From DASUPK01 sp036520315 (lineage in GTDB: Bacteria; Actinomycetota; Thermoleophilia; Solirubrobacterales; 70-9): 30,863 bases of DNA. The stretch is taken from NCBI GenBank assembly GCA_036520315.1, contig DATDJZ010000056.1:1-30863 (forward strand), in the 5' to 3' direction. The position numbers and the translations under genes are program-made. How positions within the stretch are numbered: position 1 is the first letter of the stretch; every line of letters starts with the position of its first letter. Positions 1-7,148 of the stretch are shown here, in pieces. Below the pieces are notes generated by a model. It was given only the letters and a program-made list of their open reading frames with translations. It was not told where the DNA came from and ran no database searches.

Positions 1-228
1 TCCTCGGATTCGGCCGTGGCCAGCCTCACCGAGAGGGGGATGATCGAGGAGCGCGGCAGGACCAGGTTCGGGGCGGTCACCTACGGCACCACCGCCCTGT
101 TCGAGAAGCTCTTCGGGCTCTCCGGCCTGGACGCGCTGCCCGACCCCGCACAGTTCGATCCGACCCCCGAGGACGAGCGCGAGTTGCGCGAGCGCCTGCT
201 GAAGGCGGGTGAGCAGCGGGCCGAGTGA
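1..228 (+). CDS. scpB: ScpB, chromosome segregation/condensation protein, 3' end only
   Basis: This is the C-terminal 75 residues of an ORF that is open at the left edge of the window and stops with TGA at 226-228. The readable part (RGMIEERGRTRFGAVTYGTT, then LFGLSGLDALPDP) matches the second winged-helix domain and C-terminal tail of ScpB, the kleisin-associated subunit of the SMC-ScpAB condensin that organises and segregates the chromosome. The position directly before rluB and the aroA-cmk-der block agrees with the widely conserved scpA-scpB-rluB order. The stop overlaps the GTG of the next gene by four bases (GTGA), so the two are probably translationally coupled. The N-terminal part lies outside the window. 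Confidence 0.85.
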   Translation, partial: SSDSAVASLTERGMIEERGRTRFGAVTYGTTALFEKLFGLSGLDALPDPAQFDPTPEDERELRERLLKAGEQRAE

Positions 229-1004
229 GGGTCAGCCTCGCGATGGCCGTGACGCTCACCGCGGTCGTGGTGGTCTATTCGGCGACGGTGTTTGTGGTCG
301 CCGAATATGCCGGTGGAGCGGCCGCCGACACGGCGGCATCGGCCGCGAGCAAGCGAGAGGTGGTCGGCCGGTCGGTCCAGAAACGGGCGATCACGGCGGT
401 CCAGGTGGGCGATCCGTCGGGGACGCGGGTGGCGCTGATGGTCGGCGTGATCCATGGGGATGAGCGTGCGGGCCTCCGCATCGTCAGAGCGATCAAGCGG
501 CAGGCAAGGGGCCATTCCGCCGCGCTGACCGGCACGCAACTCTGGGTGGTCGCGACGGTTAACCCGGATGGGCTCAGGGCACACACCCGCAAGAACTCGC
601 ATGGAGTGGACCTGAACCGAAACTTCCCGTACCGATGGCGAGGCGACGTCCCACACTCGAGCGGCTACTACCCGGGCCGAAGGCCGGCATCCGAACCCGA
701 GACGCGGGCGCTGATGGCGTTCGTTCGCCGGATCCAGCCGGATCTCTCGATCTGGTACCACCAGCCCTGGGGCGCGGTGCTCGCCTGTCACGGCAGTCCG
801 CCGGTCGCCGCGGAATACGCCAAGCTGGTCGGCATGTCCACGAGTTGCCGGGGAAGCGGACTGCGGGGCACCGCGATCAGCTGGGAGGCCCACAGCTTCC
901 CAGGGAGCGAAGCCTTCGTGGTCGAGATGCCGCCTGGGCAGATCAGCGGTCGTTCGGCGAATCGGCAGGCACACGCCGCGCTCAGCGTCGCGGGGGGCGG
1001 TTGA
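225..1004 (+). CDS. M14-family zinc peptidase, MpaA-like (murein peptide amidase)
   Basis: 259 residues, GTG start overlapping the scpB stop. A hydrophobic segment at residues 5-28 should act as signal peptide or membrane anchor, so the catalytic part is probably outside the membrane. The fold is recognised from the M14 signature: zinc ligands H77 and E80 in GVIHGDERAG, the substrate-binding asparagine-arginine pair N131-R132 in DLNRNF, a likely third zinc ligand H179 in WYHQPW, and the catalytic glutamate E234 in VVEMP. This arrangement resembles MpaA, which cleaves the gamma-D-Glu to diaminopimelate bond of murein peptides; the exact substrate here is inferred. The next gene is an amidase, so the pair may process cell-wall peptides. 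A 30-bp palindromic repeat (277-306) encodes residues 18-27, inside the hydrophobic segment. Confidence 0.75.
   Translation: MRVSLAMAVTLTAVVVVYSATVFVVAEYAGGAAADTAASAASKREVVGRSVQKRAITAVQVGDPSGTRVALMVGVIHGDERAGLRIVRAIKRQARGHSAALTGTQLWVVATVNPDGLRAHTRKNSHGVDLNRNFPYRWRGDVPHSSGYYPGRRPASEPETRALMAFVRRIQPDLSIWYHQPWGAVLACHGSPPVAAEYAKLVGMSTSCRGSGLRGTAISWEAHSFPGSEAFVVEMPPGQISGRSANRQAHAALSVAGGG
277..306 (+). repeat. 30-bp palindromic repeat, copy A
   Basis: Perfect 10-bp inverted repeat: arms ATTCGGCGAC and GTCGCCGAAT around the loop GGTGTTTGTG. It lies inside the hydrophobic N-terminal segment of the M14 peptidase gene. Three further related copies lie at 1958, 3352 and 4681, in the opposite orientation relative to the GTTTGTGG core. 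Confidence 0.7.
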
Positions 1005-1005
1005 G

Positions 1006-1692
1006 ATGAGCCGGCTGCTCGTGGCGGTCACGATCGTGGCCTTGGCGGTCGGCATCGGCGCCCAGGCGGGCGCTGGGGCGTCGCCGGCTCCACCGGCCTT
1101 GCCCTCCGCCGCCAAGCCCCCGATCCACAAGAAGCTGATCCCATTCCCGAAGAAGCGGAAGCGGGAGACGGCGGCCTATTCGAAGCGGCATTACGGCCAG
1201 TACAAATGGCGCCTCGTCAACCCGAAGGTGATCGTCATTCACTACGCCGTGGCCGGCAGCGTCAGCGCGATCTTCAACACCTTCCGGACCGACCAACCCG
1301 ATGTCGAGTTCCATGAGCTGCCCAACGTCTGCTCGCACTACGCTGTCGCCGCCTCGGGCGCCGTCTACAAGTTCGTGCCGCCGACGATCCGCTGCCGCCA
1401 CACCGTCGGCCTCAATTGGAAGTCGATCGGAGTGGAGCACGTGGGCTTCTCCGACCAGGACATCCTCGGTCGGCCTGCGCAGCTCAACGGCTCGCTCCAG
1501 TTCGTTCAGTGGCTGCGTTGCCGATTCGGCATCCCGATCAACAACGTGATCGGTCACAACGAGAGTCTCTCCTCGCCCTTCTACAAGGAGCTCGATCCGC
1601 GCTTCAAGGGCCAGACACACGGCGACTGGACCCATGCCGACATGGAGGTCTATCGCTCGGACCTCGCCAAGCTCGGCGCGTGCCGCGCCTGA
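1006..1692 (+). CDS. Secreted N-acetylmuramoyl-L-alanine amidase (Amidase_2/PGRP fold)
   Basis: 228 residues; ATG one base after the previous stop. A signal peptide is evident (residues 1-25, MSRLLVAVTIVALAVGIGAQ followed by AGAGA), then a proline- and lysine-rich linker (26-60). The catalytic domain begins at about residue 70 with VIVIHYAV (H79, probable zinc ligand) and contains SHYAVAASGAVYKFV, RHTVGLN and GHNES (H184, second ligand). The final ligand is probably H205 or D207 in THGDW, close to the place where AmpD-like enzymes carry an aspartate. The family cleaves the MurNAc to L-Ala amide bond of peptidoglycan. Together with the M14 peptidase it forms a two-gene cell-wall hydrolase unit placed between scpB and rluB. 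Substrate choice cannot be read from the sequence. Confidence 0.8.
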   Translation: MSRLLVAVTIVALAVGIGAQAGAGASPAPPALPSAAKPPIHKKLIPFPKKRKRETAAYSKRHYGQYKWRLVNPKVIVIHYAVAGSVSAIFNTFRTDQPDVEFHELPNVCSHYAVAASGAVYKFVPPTIRCRHTVGLNWKSIGVEHVGFSDQDILGRPAQLNGSLQFVQWLRCRFGIPINNVIGHNESLSSPFYKELDPRFKGQTHGDWTHADMEVYRSDLAKLGACRA

Positions 1693-1730
1693 CCCGACCC
1701 CGCACCGGCCGGCTCGGCTTCAATCGTGTG

Positions 1731-2453
1731 GTGCGTCTCGCCAAGTACCTCGCCCACGCCGGGGTCGCCTCCCGCCGGAAGGCCGAGGAGCTGATCGCCG
1801 CGGGGAAGGTGCACGTCGGCGGGGAGGTCGTCACTGACCCGGCCCGCGACGTCGACGAGGGCTCCAGCGTCGAGGTCGAAGGCCGCGCAGTGGTACCCGA
1901 GCCCCGTGAGGTCTGGGCGGTGAACAAGCCACTGGGGGTGGTCTCCACGGCCAGGACATTCGGCGGCCACAAGAATCGCCGCCGGACCGACCGGCGCCGG
2001 GCGGTCACCCAGCTGGTCGACTCATCGCGGCGGCTCTATCCGGTGGGCCGCCTCGATGCGGACTCGACCGGCCTGATCCTGCTCACCAACGACGGCGAGT
2101 TGGCGAATCGGCTGACCCACCCGCGCTACGGCGTGCCGAAGACGTACCTGGTCGAGCTCGATCGCGCGCCGTCCGAGGCCGACCTCGACCGGTTGCGCGA
2201 GGGAGTTCGGCTCGAGGACGGGCCGACCGCCCCGGCCGAGGTCGAGCGCCTGGCTGAGCGCGGGCTCGAAATCACGATCCGGGAGGGACGAAAGCGCCAG
2301 GTGCGCCGGATGGCCGAGGCGATCGGCAACGAGGTGGAGTCGCTGAGTCGGATTCGGATCGGGTCGCTCGAGCTGGGCGACCTACGCCGTGGCGAGGCCC
2401 GACGGCTCGATCGCAGGGAGATCGACGCGCTCTGGAAAGATTCCGCGCGATGA
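1731..2453 (+). CDS. rluB: 23S rRNA pseudouridine synthase, RluB/RsuA family
   Basis: 240 residues from the GTG at 1731, which gives the family-typical beginning MRLAKYLAHAGVASRRKAEE; an adjacent in-frame GTG at 1728 is an alternative. Residues 1-50 form an S4 RNA-binding domain. The catalytic domain contains the GRLDADSTGLILLTNDGE motif with catalytic D109, followed by KTYLVEL and the EGRKRQVRRM signature. The enzyme isomerises a uridine in the large-subunit rRNA (inferred; RsuA-type specificity for 16S rRNA cannot be excluded). The position after scpB is the usual context. Odd point: between KPLGVVSTAR and the VTQLV strand there is a basic stretch (about residues 76-90, TFGGHKNRRRTDRRR) that I do not expect from the family; it is encoded by repeat copy B (1958-1987). 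The stop overlaps the aroH start (ATGA). Confidence 0.88.
   Translation: MRLAKYLAHAGVASRRKAEELIAAGKVHVGGEVVTDPARDVDEGSSVEVEGRAVVPEPREVWAVNKPLGVVSTARTFGGHKNRRRTDRRRAVTQLVDSSRRLYPVGRLDADSTGLILLTNDGELANRLTHPRYGVPKTYLVELDRAPSEADLDRLREGVRLEDGPTAPAEVERLAERGLEITIREGRKRQVRRMAEAIGNEVESLSRIRIGSLELGDLRRGEARRLDRREIDALWKDSAR
1958..1987 (-). repeat. 30-bp palindromic repeat, copy B (inside rluB)
   Basis: Read on the + strand: ATTCGGCGGC, CACAAGAATC, GCCGCCGGAC. It matches the reverse complement of copy A at about 23 of 30 positions and keeps the CCACAA core and the GGCGGC/GCCGCC arm symmetry. It encodes the unusual basic loop FGGHKNRRR of RluB. Confidence 0.5.
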
Positions 2454-2827
2454 CCGACGACCTCAGACTGTGGGCCGTCCGCGGCGCCACCAAGGTTCAC
2501 GGCAACAACCCCGGGACGATCGTCGAGGCGACCGAGGAGCTGATGCGCGAGCTGATCGCCCGCAATGAGCTCACCCCGGAGCGCATCGTGAGCTGCATCT
2601 TCACGTCGACCCACGACCTGAACGCCGAATTCCCCGCCGTCGCGGCGCGCAACCTCGGACTGGACGAGGTTCCCCTGCTCTGCGCGCGGGAGGTCGACGT
2701 CCCGGGGTCGATGGTGTCCGTGATCAGAGTCCTGGTTCACTACTACGCGCCGAAGGACCACGCTCCGGCTCACGTCTATCTCGGCGAAGCGCAGGAGCTG
2801 CGCTCGGACCTGAAGGCGGCGCAGTAG
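2450..2827 (+). CDS. aroH: Chorismate mutase, AroH class
   Basis: 125 residues, the typical length of the trimeric AroH-type enzyme. It converts chorismate to prephenate, the committed step to phenylalanine and tyrosine. The active-site residues known from Bacillus subtilis AroH (Arg7, Cys75, Glu78, Arg90, Tyr108) have clear counterparts: R11 in AVRGAT, C78 and E81 in LLCAREVDVPGSM, R93 in VIRVLVH and Y110 in HVYLGEA. The ATG overlaps the rluB stop by four bases and the stop TAG overlaps the next GTG by one base, so the gene sits in the middle of a tightly coupled operon. Its product feeds directly into TyrA, encoded 3.2 kb downstream in the same cluster. Confidence 0.93.
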   Translation: MTDDLRLWAVRGATKVHGNNPGTIVEATEELMRELIARNELTPERIVSCIFTSTHDLNAEFPAVAARNLGLDEVPLLCAREVDVPGSMVSVIRVLVHYYAPKDHAPAHVYLGEAQELRSDLKAAQ

Positions 2828-3411
2828 TGGAGGGAGGATCCGTCCGGGTCCGCAAGGCGACACCGGACGACACCGATGCGATTGTCGCCGTCACCGCGGC
2901 GGGATGGCGCACCGCGTACCGCGACATCGTCCCGCAGGACCGACTCGCCAGCCTGCCCCTCGCGCGCTGGCGCCACGAGGTGCACGTTGGGCTGCGCCGC
3001 CCGGTCGAGGACTCCTTCAGCTACGTCGCCGAGATCGACGGCGACTTCGCCGGCTACTGCTTCGTTGCCGCGCCCTCCCGCGAGCCGGACCTCGGGCGGA
3101 AGGTCGCGGAGCTGGTCGCGATCTACATCGAGCCGGAGCGCTGGGGGCAGGGTGCAGGGTCGGCCCTGATGCACACCGCCTTGGTGCAGCTGGCGGACCT
3201 GCCCTACGACGAGGTCGTCCTCTGGACGTTCAAGGAGAACGCCCCCGCCATCGCCTTCTACGAGCGGCATGGCTGGAGGTGCGACGGGGATGAGAAGGTC
3301 CATCCGCGGACGGAGGCGGTGGCGATCAGGCTACGGCACCGGGCCCGGGTTGACCGGCGGCCACAAACGCCGCCGCCGAATCGAGAACGGCAACAATTGG
3401 GCCCGCCATGA
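2827..3411 (+). CDS. GNAT-family N-acetyltransferase
   Basis: 194 residues, GTG start overlapping the aroH stop by one base. The acetyl-CoA binding motif A is visible at about residues 95-118 (AELVAIYIEPERWGQGAGSA), followed by the NAPAIAFYERHGW segment (138-150) typical of GNAT enzymes. The substrate is unknown. Residues 171-194 (HRARVDRRPQTPPPNRERQQ and LGPP) look like an unstructured tail. Codons 176-185 of this tail are supplied by repeat copy C (3352-3381), so the native protein may once have ended about 20 residues earlier. The stop overlaps the hisC start (ATGA). Its place between aroH and hisC probably reflects operon membership rather than a demonstrated role in aromatic synthesis. 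Confidence 0.85.
   Translation: MEGGSVRVRKATPDDTDAIVAVTAAGWRTAYRDIVPQDRLASLPLARWRHEVHVGLRRPVEDSFSYVAEIDGDFAGYCFVAAPSREPDLGRKVAELVAIYIEPERWGQGAGSALMHTALVQLADLPYDEVVLWTFKENAPAIAFYERHGWRCDGDEKVHPRTEAVAIRLRHRARVDRRPQTPPPNRERQQLGPP
3352..3381 (-). repeat. 30-bp palindromic repeat, copy C (3' end of GNAT gene)
   Basis: Read on the + strand: GACCGGCGGC, CACAAACGCC, GCCGCCGAAT. About 24 of 30 positions match the reverse complement of copy A, including the CCACAAAC core and the GCCGAAT end. It encodes the low-complexity C-terminal tail of the acetyltransferase and ends 26 bases before the hisC start. Confidence 0.6.
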
Positions 3412-4502
3412 CGGTCACCTTCGCCGACAAGCTGGCGAGGATCCCGCACTACGAGCCGGGTACCTCTCTGGACGACGCCAGGGCGCGCGCCGAGACCCCC
3501 GACGCAATCAAGCTCGCCTCGAACGAGTCGCCCTTCCCGCCGCACCCGGCGGTCATCGAAGCGATCGCTCGAGCCGCTTCGGGTATCAACCGCTACCCGG
3601 ACCCGGACGCCCGCGCGCTCCGGCGCGCGATCGCCGATCTGCACGAGACCGACCCGGCCCGGATCGCCGTCTCCAACGGGTCCTGCGAGATGCTGCTCGC
3701 CGCCGCTCTGGCTCTCTGCGAGCAGGGGGACGAAATCCTCTTCGCGTGGCCCTCCTTCTCGATCTATCCGTACCTGGCCCCGCTCTGTGGCGCAAGGGAG
3801 ATCCGGGTGCCGCTCGCAGAAGGCTACGTCCACGACCTGGACGCGATGCTGGAGGAGGTCACGGCCGCCACCCAGCTGCTGATCGTCTGCAACCCGAACA
3901 ACCCGACCGGCACCCACATCCTGGCCGAGCGCATCGGTGCCTTCGTGGAGAGCGTTCCAGAGCGCACCACGATCATCGTCGACGAGGCCTACATCGAGTA
4001 CCAGACCAACGACGACCCGGACACCACGCTGGACCTGCTCGCCAAGCACCCGAACGTCGTCCTCCTGCGAACCTTCAGCAAGTGCCACGGGCTGGCCGGG
4101 CTGCGGGTCGGCTACGCGCTTTGCTCGCCGCAGTTCCGGGCGGCCGTCGACGCCGTGCGCCAGCCATTCAGCGTCAATGCGCTCGCTCAGGCTGCGGCAA
4201 CCGAGGCGGTCCGCCACCAGGACGACGTCGCCGACCGGGTGGAGAAGAACGTGATCGAGCGGATCTTCGTAGATGAGGAGCTCCGCGAGATGGGTTTCGA
4301 GGCGGCGGAATCACAGGCCAATTTCTCGTGGTTCTCCCTCGGCGACCTGGACGAGGAGGAGGTGGTGGAGTCCCTCGCGAAGGCGGGCGTCGCCGTCCGC
4401 CCGGGGACACCGCTCGGCGGCCCCGGCCACCTGCGTGTCACCTACGGGACCCGCGCCGAGAACGAGCGGTTTCTCGACGCCGTGCGCACAGTCACAGGCT
4501 GA
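3408..4502 (+). CDS. hisC: HisC-type aminotransferase (histidinol-phosphate or aromatic amino acid)
   Basis: 364 residues, full length for the PLP fold-type I HisC family. Visible motifs are LASNESPFPP (36-45), SNGSCEML, CNPNNPTG (161-168), VDEAY with the PLP-pyridine aspartate D192, and the Schiff-base lysine K225 in RTFSKCHGLAGLRVGYA. A conserved C-terminal arginine lies in HLRVTYGT. HisC transfers an amino group from glutamate to imidazole-acetol phosphate in histidine synthesis, but members of the same family aminate phenylpyruvate and 4-hydroxyphenylpyruvate. No other his gene is present; the neighbours are aroH, DAHP synthase, tyrA and aroA. An aromatic aminotransferase role, alone or with histidine synthesis, is therefore the better guess. 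The start overlaps the GNAT stop (ATGA). The leader region of aroF begins directly downstream. Confidence 0.88.
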   Translation: MTVTFADKLARIPHYEPGTSLDDARARAETPDAIKLASNESPFPPHPAVIEAIARAASGINRYPDPDARALRRAIADLHETDPARIAVSNGSCEMLLAAALALCEQGDEILFAWPSFSIYPYLAPLCGAREIRVPLAEGYVHDLDAMLEEVTAATQLLIVCNPNNPTGTHILAERIGAFVESVPERTTIIVDEAYIEYQTNDDPDTTLDLLAKHPNVVLLRTFSKCHGLAGLRVGYALCSPQFRAAVDAVRQPFSVNALAQAAATEAVRHQDDVADRVEKNVIERIFVDEELREMGFEAAESQANFSWFSLGDLDEEEVVESLAKAGVAVRPGTPLGGPGHLRVTYGTRAENERFLDAVRTVTG

Positions 4503-4518
4503 CCCAAGGGTTGAATCA

Positions 4519-4548
4519 TTCGACGGCGCACGTGCCGTCTGCTTCAAT
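4519..4548 (+). promoter_or_regulatory. Possible promoter of the aroF leader transcript
   Basis: A TTCAAT box at 4543-4548 lies 9 nt before the leader-peptide ATG (4558). A weak -35 candidate TTCGAC sits at 4519-4524, an 18-nt spacer away. The spacing to the start codon resembles the near-leaderless arrangement seen at other genes in this window. The match is weak and the assignment tentative. Confidence 0.3.
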
Positions 4549-4557
4549 GTGGCGCGC

Positions 4558-4644
4558 ATGCAGCACGGCACGCACATCGCATCGCCCTCGAGCCGTCCCG
4601 CGGCTCCCCAGCGTGCCTACTTCTACTTCTGGCGATTTACCTAG
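4558..4644 (+). CDS. Aromatic leader peptide of DAHP synthase (attenuator)
   Basis: A 28-codon ORF (ATG 4558, TAG 4642-4644; an in-frame GTG at 4549 is an alternative start) ends in RAYFYFWRFT. Six of seven consecutive residues (YFYFWRF) are aromatic and include Phe, Tyr and Trp. It lies 167 nt upstream of the DAHP synthase gene, the first enzyme of the pathway that makes these three amino acids. This is the layout of an amino-acid-sensing leader peptide: ribosome stalling on the aromatic codons (4618-4638) would report on charged tRNA supply and alter RNA folding downstream. Comparable leaders are trpL and pheL, and a leader peptide (AroR) is known upstream of aroF in Corynebacterium glutamicum. 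The ORF and its residues are seen directly; the regulatory role is inferred. Confidence 0.8.
   Translation: MQHGTHIASPSSRPAAPQRAYFYFWRFT
4590..4606 (+). promoter_or_regulatory. Hairpin within the leader peptide ORF
   Basis: GAGCCG (4590-4595) pairs with CGGCTC (4601-4606) around a 5-nt loop. The word CCCGCGGCT that contains the right arm recurs at 4653-4661 in the next hairpin, so the two structures can exchange partners. Confidence 0.5.
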
Positions 4645-4646
4645 GC

Positions 4647-4680
4647 GTCCGGCCCGCGGCTGCCGTTAGCCGCCCAGGAC
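4647..4680 (+). terminator. Hairpin after the leader peptide (candidate attenuator)
   Basis: An inner stem GCGGCT (4656-4661) / AGCCGC (4668-4673) with a 6-nt loop is extended by outer GTCC (4647-4650) / GGAC (4677-4680). It begins 3 nt after the leader stop codon, the expected position of an attenuation hairpin. No T-run follows, so it may act by another route (Rho, or blocking ribosome entry). Confidence 0.5.
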
Positions 4681-4710
4681 ATTCGCCCGCCACAAACACC
4701 GCGGCCGAAT
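4681..4710 (-). repeat. 30-bp palindromic repeat, copy D (aroF leader region)
   Basis: Read on the + strand: ATTCGCCCGC, CACAAACACC, GCGGCCGAAT. About 25 of 30 positions match the reverse complement of copy A. The arms pair with one mismatch. It directly abuts the right foot of the attenuator-like hairpin, so its own stem would add a second hairpin to the aroF leader RNA. The rest of the spacer up to 4811 holds a 9-nt direct repeat GCCCAGGAC (4672-4680 and 4768-4776) and a purine-rich ribosome-binding region (4793-4810); I see no further gene there. Confidence 0.6.
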
Positions 4711-4811
4711 AACACCCGCCGGGCGCCGCCTCCAGCCGTCGCACGAACGCGACCACCGGCATTCCGAGCCCAGGACCCTCGCCAGACCAGTAGAAAGAAG
4801 GGGAAAGCAGG

Positions 4812-5903
<1,092 letters not shown>

Positions 5904-5906
<3 letters not shown>

Positions 5907-6066
5907 TGCCCCGTCACCCAATCCACCCCCGGTTTGGCGGCTGCGAACCGGCGCCTGGCGGCGTCCTCGGTCGGCCAGGTAGCGCTGCTACCTGGCCTTC
6001 CTGCGTCCTTGCCAGGCTTGGTTCTCGCTCGCCAAAACCGGGTGTGGATTGGCGGACGCGGCACTA
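5904..6066. repeat. 163-nt imperfect palindrome between aroF and tyrA
   Basis: The termini are inverted copies (TAGTGCC at 5904-5910, GGCACTA at 6060-6066) and the centre is a perfect 11-bp inverted repeat, GGCCAGGTAGC (5973-5983) and GCTACCTGGCC (5987-5997), around GCT. Both pairs share one symmetry axis at 5985. Between them, blocks such as CCAATCCAC, CCCGGTTT, GAACC and GCCTGGC on the left have their reverse complements at matching positions on the right; arm similarity by hand alignment is roughly three quarters. It contains no credible gene. It could be a MITE-like remnant or a long RNA hairpin in the aro transcript. The aroF stop TAG is its first triplet. Confidence 0.75.
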
Positions 6067-6071
6067 GCTCG

Positions 6072-7148
6072 ATGCGGATCGCCGTCCTCGGCGTCGGCCT
6101 GATCGGAGGCTCGATCGGCCTGGCCGCGCGCCGCAGGCTGAACGCCGAGGTGGCCGGGTACGACCCGGATCGATCGCTCGCGGACCTTGCGGTTGAGCTG
6201 GAGGCGGTCGATTCGGCACCTCGCACGGTTGCCGAAGCAGTTGAGGGCGCTGCGCTGGTCTTCTGCGGCGCTCCCGTCGCCGCACTCCCTGGTCTGGCGG
6301 CCGAGGCCCTCGATGCGGCGGGCGCCGACTGTGCGGTGACCGATGTCGGCTCGGTGAAGCGCGAGGTGATCGCCGCTCTGGGGTCGGAGAGCCGCTTCAT
6401 CGGCGGGCATCCGCTGGCGGGCGCGGAGACCTCCGGAGTGCGGAATGCGCGCGCGGACCTCTTCGACGGCGCCCGCTGGTACCTCACGCCGACCCCGAAG
6501 ACCGGCGGACTCCTCTACGACCGCGTGCAGCGTGCAATCTCCGAGATGGGGGCGCGGCCGCAGGCGATCGAGGCCGATACTCACGACCGCCTGATGGCGT
6601 CGGTCAGCCACCTTCCCCACGTGCTCGCCAACGTGCTCGTCACCCAGGCCGCGAACGCACTCAGTGAGGAGGCCGAGCGCCTCCCCGAGGTGGGGCCGAG
6701 CTTCCGCGACGCCACGCGGGTGGCCGGGGCGAATCCAGCGATCTGGGGCGACATTCTCGCGGGCAACCGCGAGGCTGTCGCCGCGGAGATCGACGGCGTG
6801 GTCGCCAAGCTGAGCGAGGCGGCCGAGCTGCTCCGCTCCGGCGACCGCGATGCGGTGAGCGCCTGGCATGAGCAGGCGGGCCGCCGGCGCCGCGAGCTGA
6901 TCGAGGCCGAGATCGCCGGCGGCCCGCTGCACGAGCTGCGCGTCCTGGTGCCGAACCGTCCTGGGATCGTCGCCGAGGTCGCCCTCGAGCTCGGAAGGGC
7001 CGGCGTCAACATCGAGGACATGGCGCTCTATCCGGCGGCCGACATGACCTCCGGGGCGATCTCCCTCTACATCGCCGGCAACGAGCAGGCGGAGCGTGCG
7101 GAGGAGCTCGTCCGCGAGCTCGGCCACGACGTCTCCCGCACGCAATGA
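6072..7148 (+). CDS. tyrA: Prephenate dehydrogenase with C-terminal ACT domain
   Basis: 358 residues from ATG 6072. The reading frame stays open upstream into the palindrome, but the Rossmann motif GVGLIGGSIG at residues 7-16 fixes this start. TyrA oxidises prephenate with NAD(P)+ to 4-hydroxyphenylpyruvate. Further marks are TDVGSVKREV (90-99), GGHPLAGAETSG (111-122), SHLPH (179-183) and RDATRVAGANPAIWGDI. Residues 287-358 (LHELRVLVPNRPGIVAEV onward) form an ACT domain, typical for allosteric control by an amino acid, probably tyrosine. The substrate comes from AroH and the product is aminated by a HisC-type enzyme, both encoded upstream. The stop overlaps the aroA start (ATGA). It is separated from aroF by a 163-nt palindrome. 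Confidence 0.93.
   Translation: MRIAVLGVGLIGGSIGLAARRRLNAEVAGYDPDRSLADLAVELEAVDSAPRTVAEAVEGAALVFCGAPVAALPGLAAEALDAAGADCAVTDVGSVKREVIAALGSESRFIGGHPLAGAETSGVRNARADLFDGARWYLTPTPKTGGLLYDRVQRAISEMGARPQAIEADTHDRLMASVSHLPHVLANVLVTQAANALSEEAERLPEVGPSFRDATRVAGANPAIWGDILAGNREAVAAEIDGVVAKLSEAAELLRSGDRDAVSAWHEQAGRRRRELIEAEIAGGPLHELRVLVPNRPGIVAEVALELGRAGVNIEDMALYPAADMTSGAISLYIAGNEQAERAEELVRELGHDVSRTQ

Noticed and set aside
6211..6237. Fifth copy of the 30-bp palindromic repeat within tyrA
   Set aside because: It has the ATTCGGCA/TGCCGAAG ends but lacks the CCACAAAC core and is ordinary coding sequence before the conserved FCGAPV strand.
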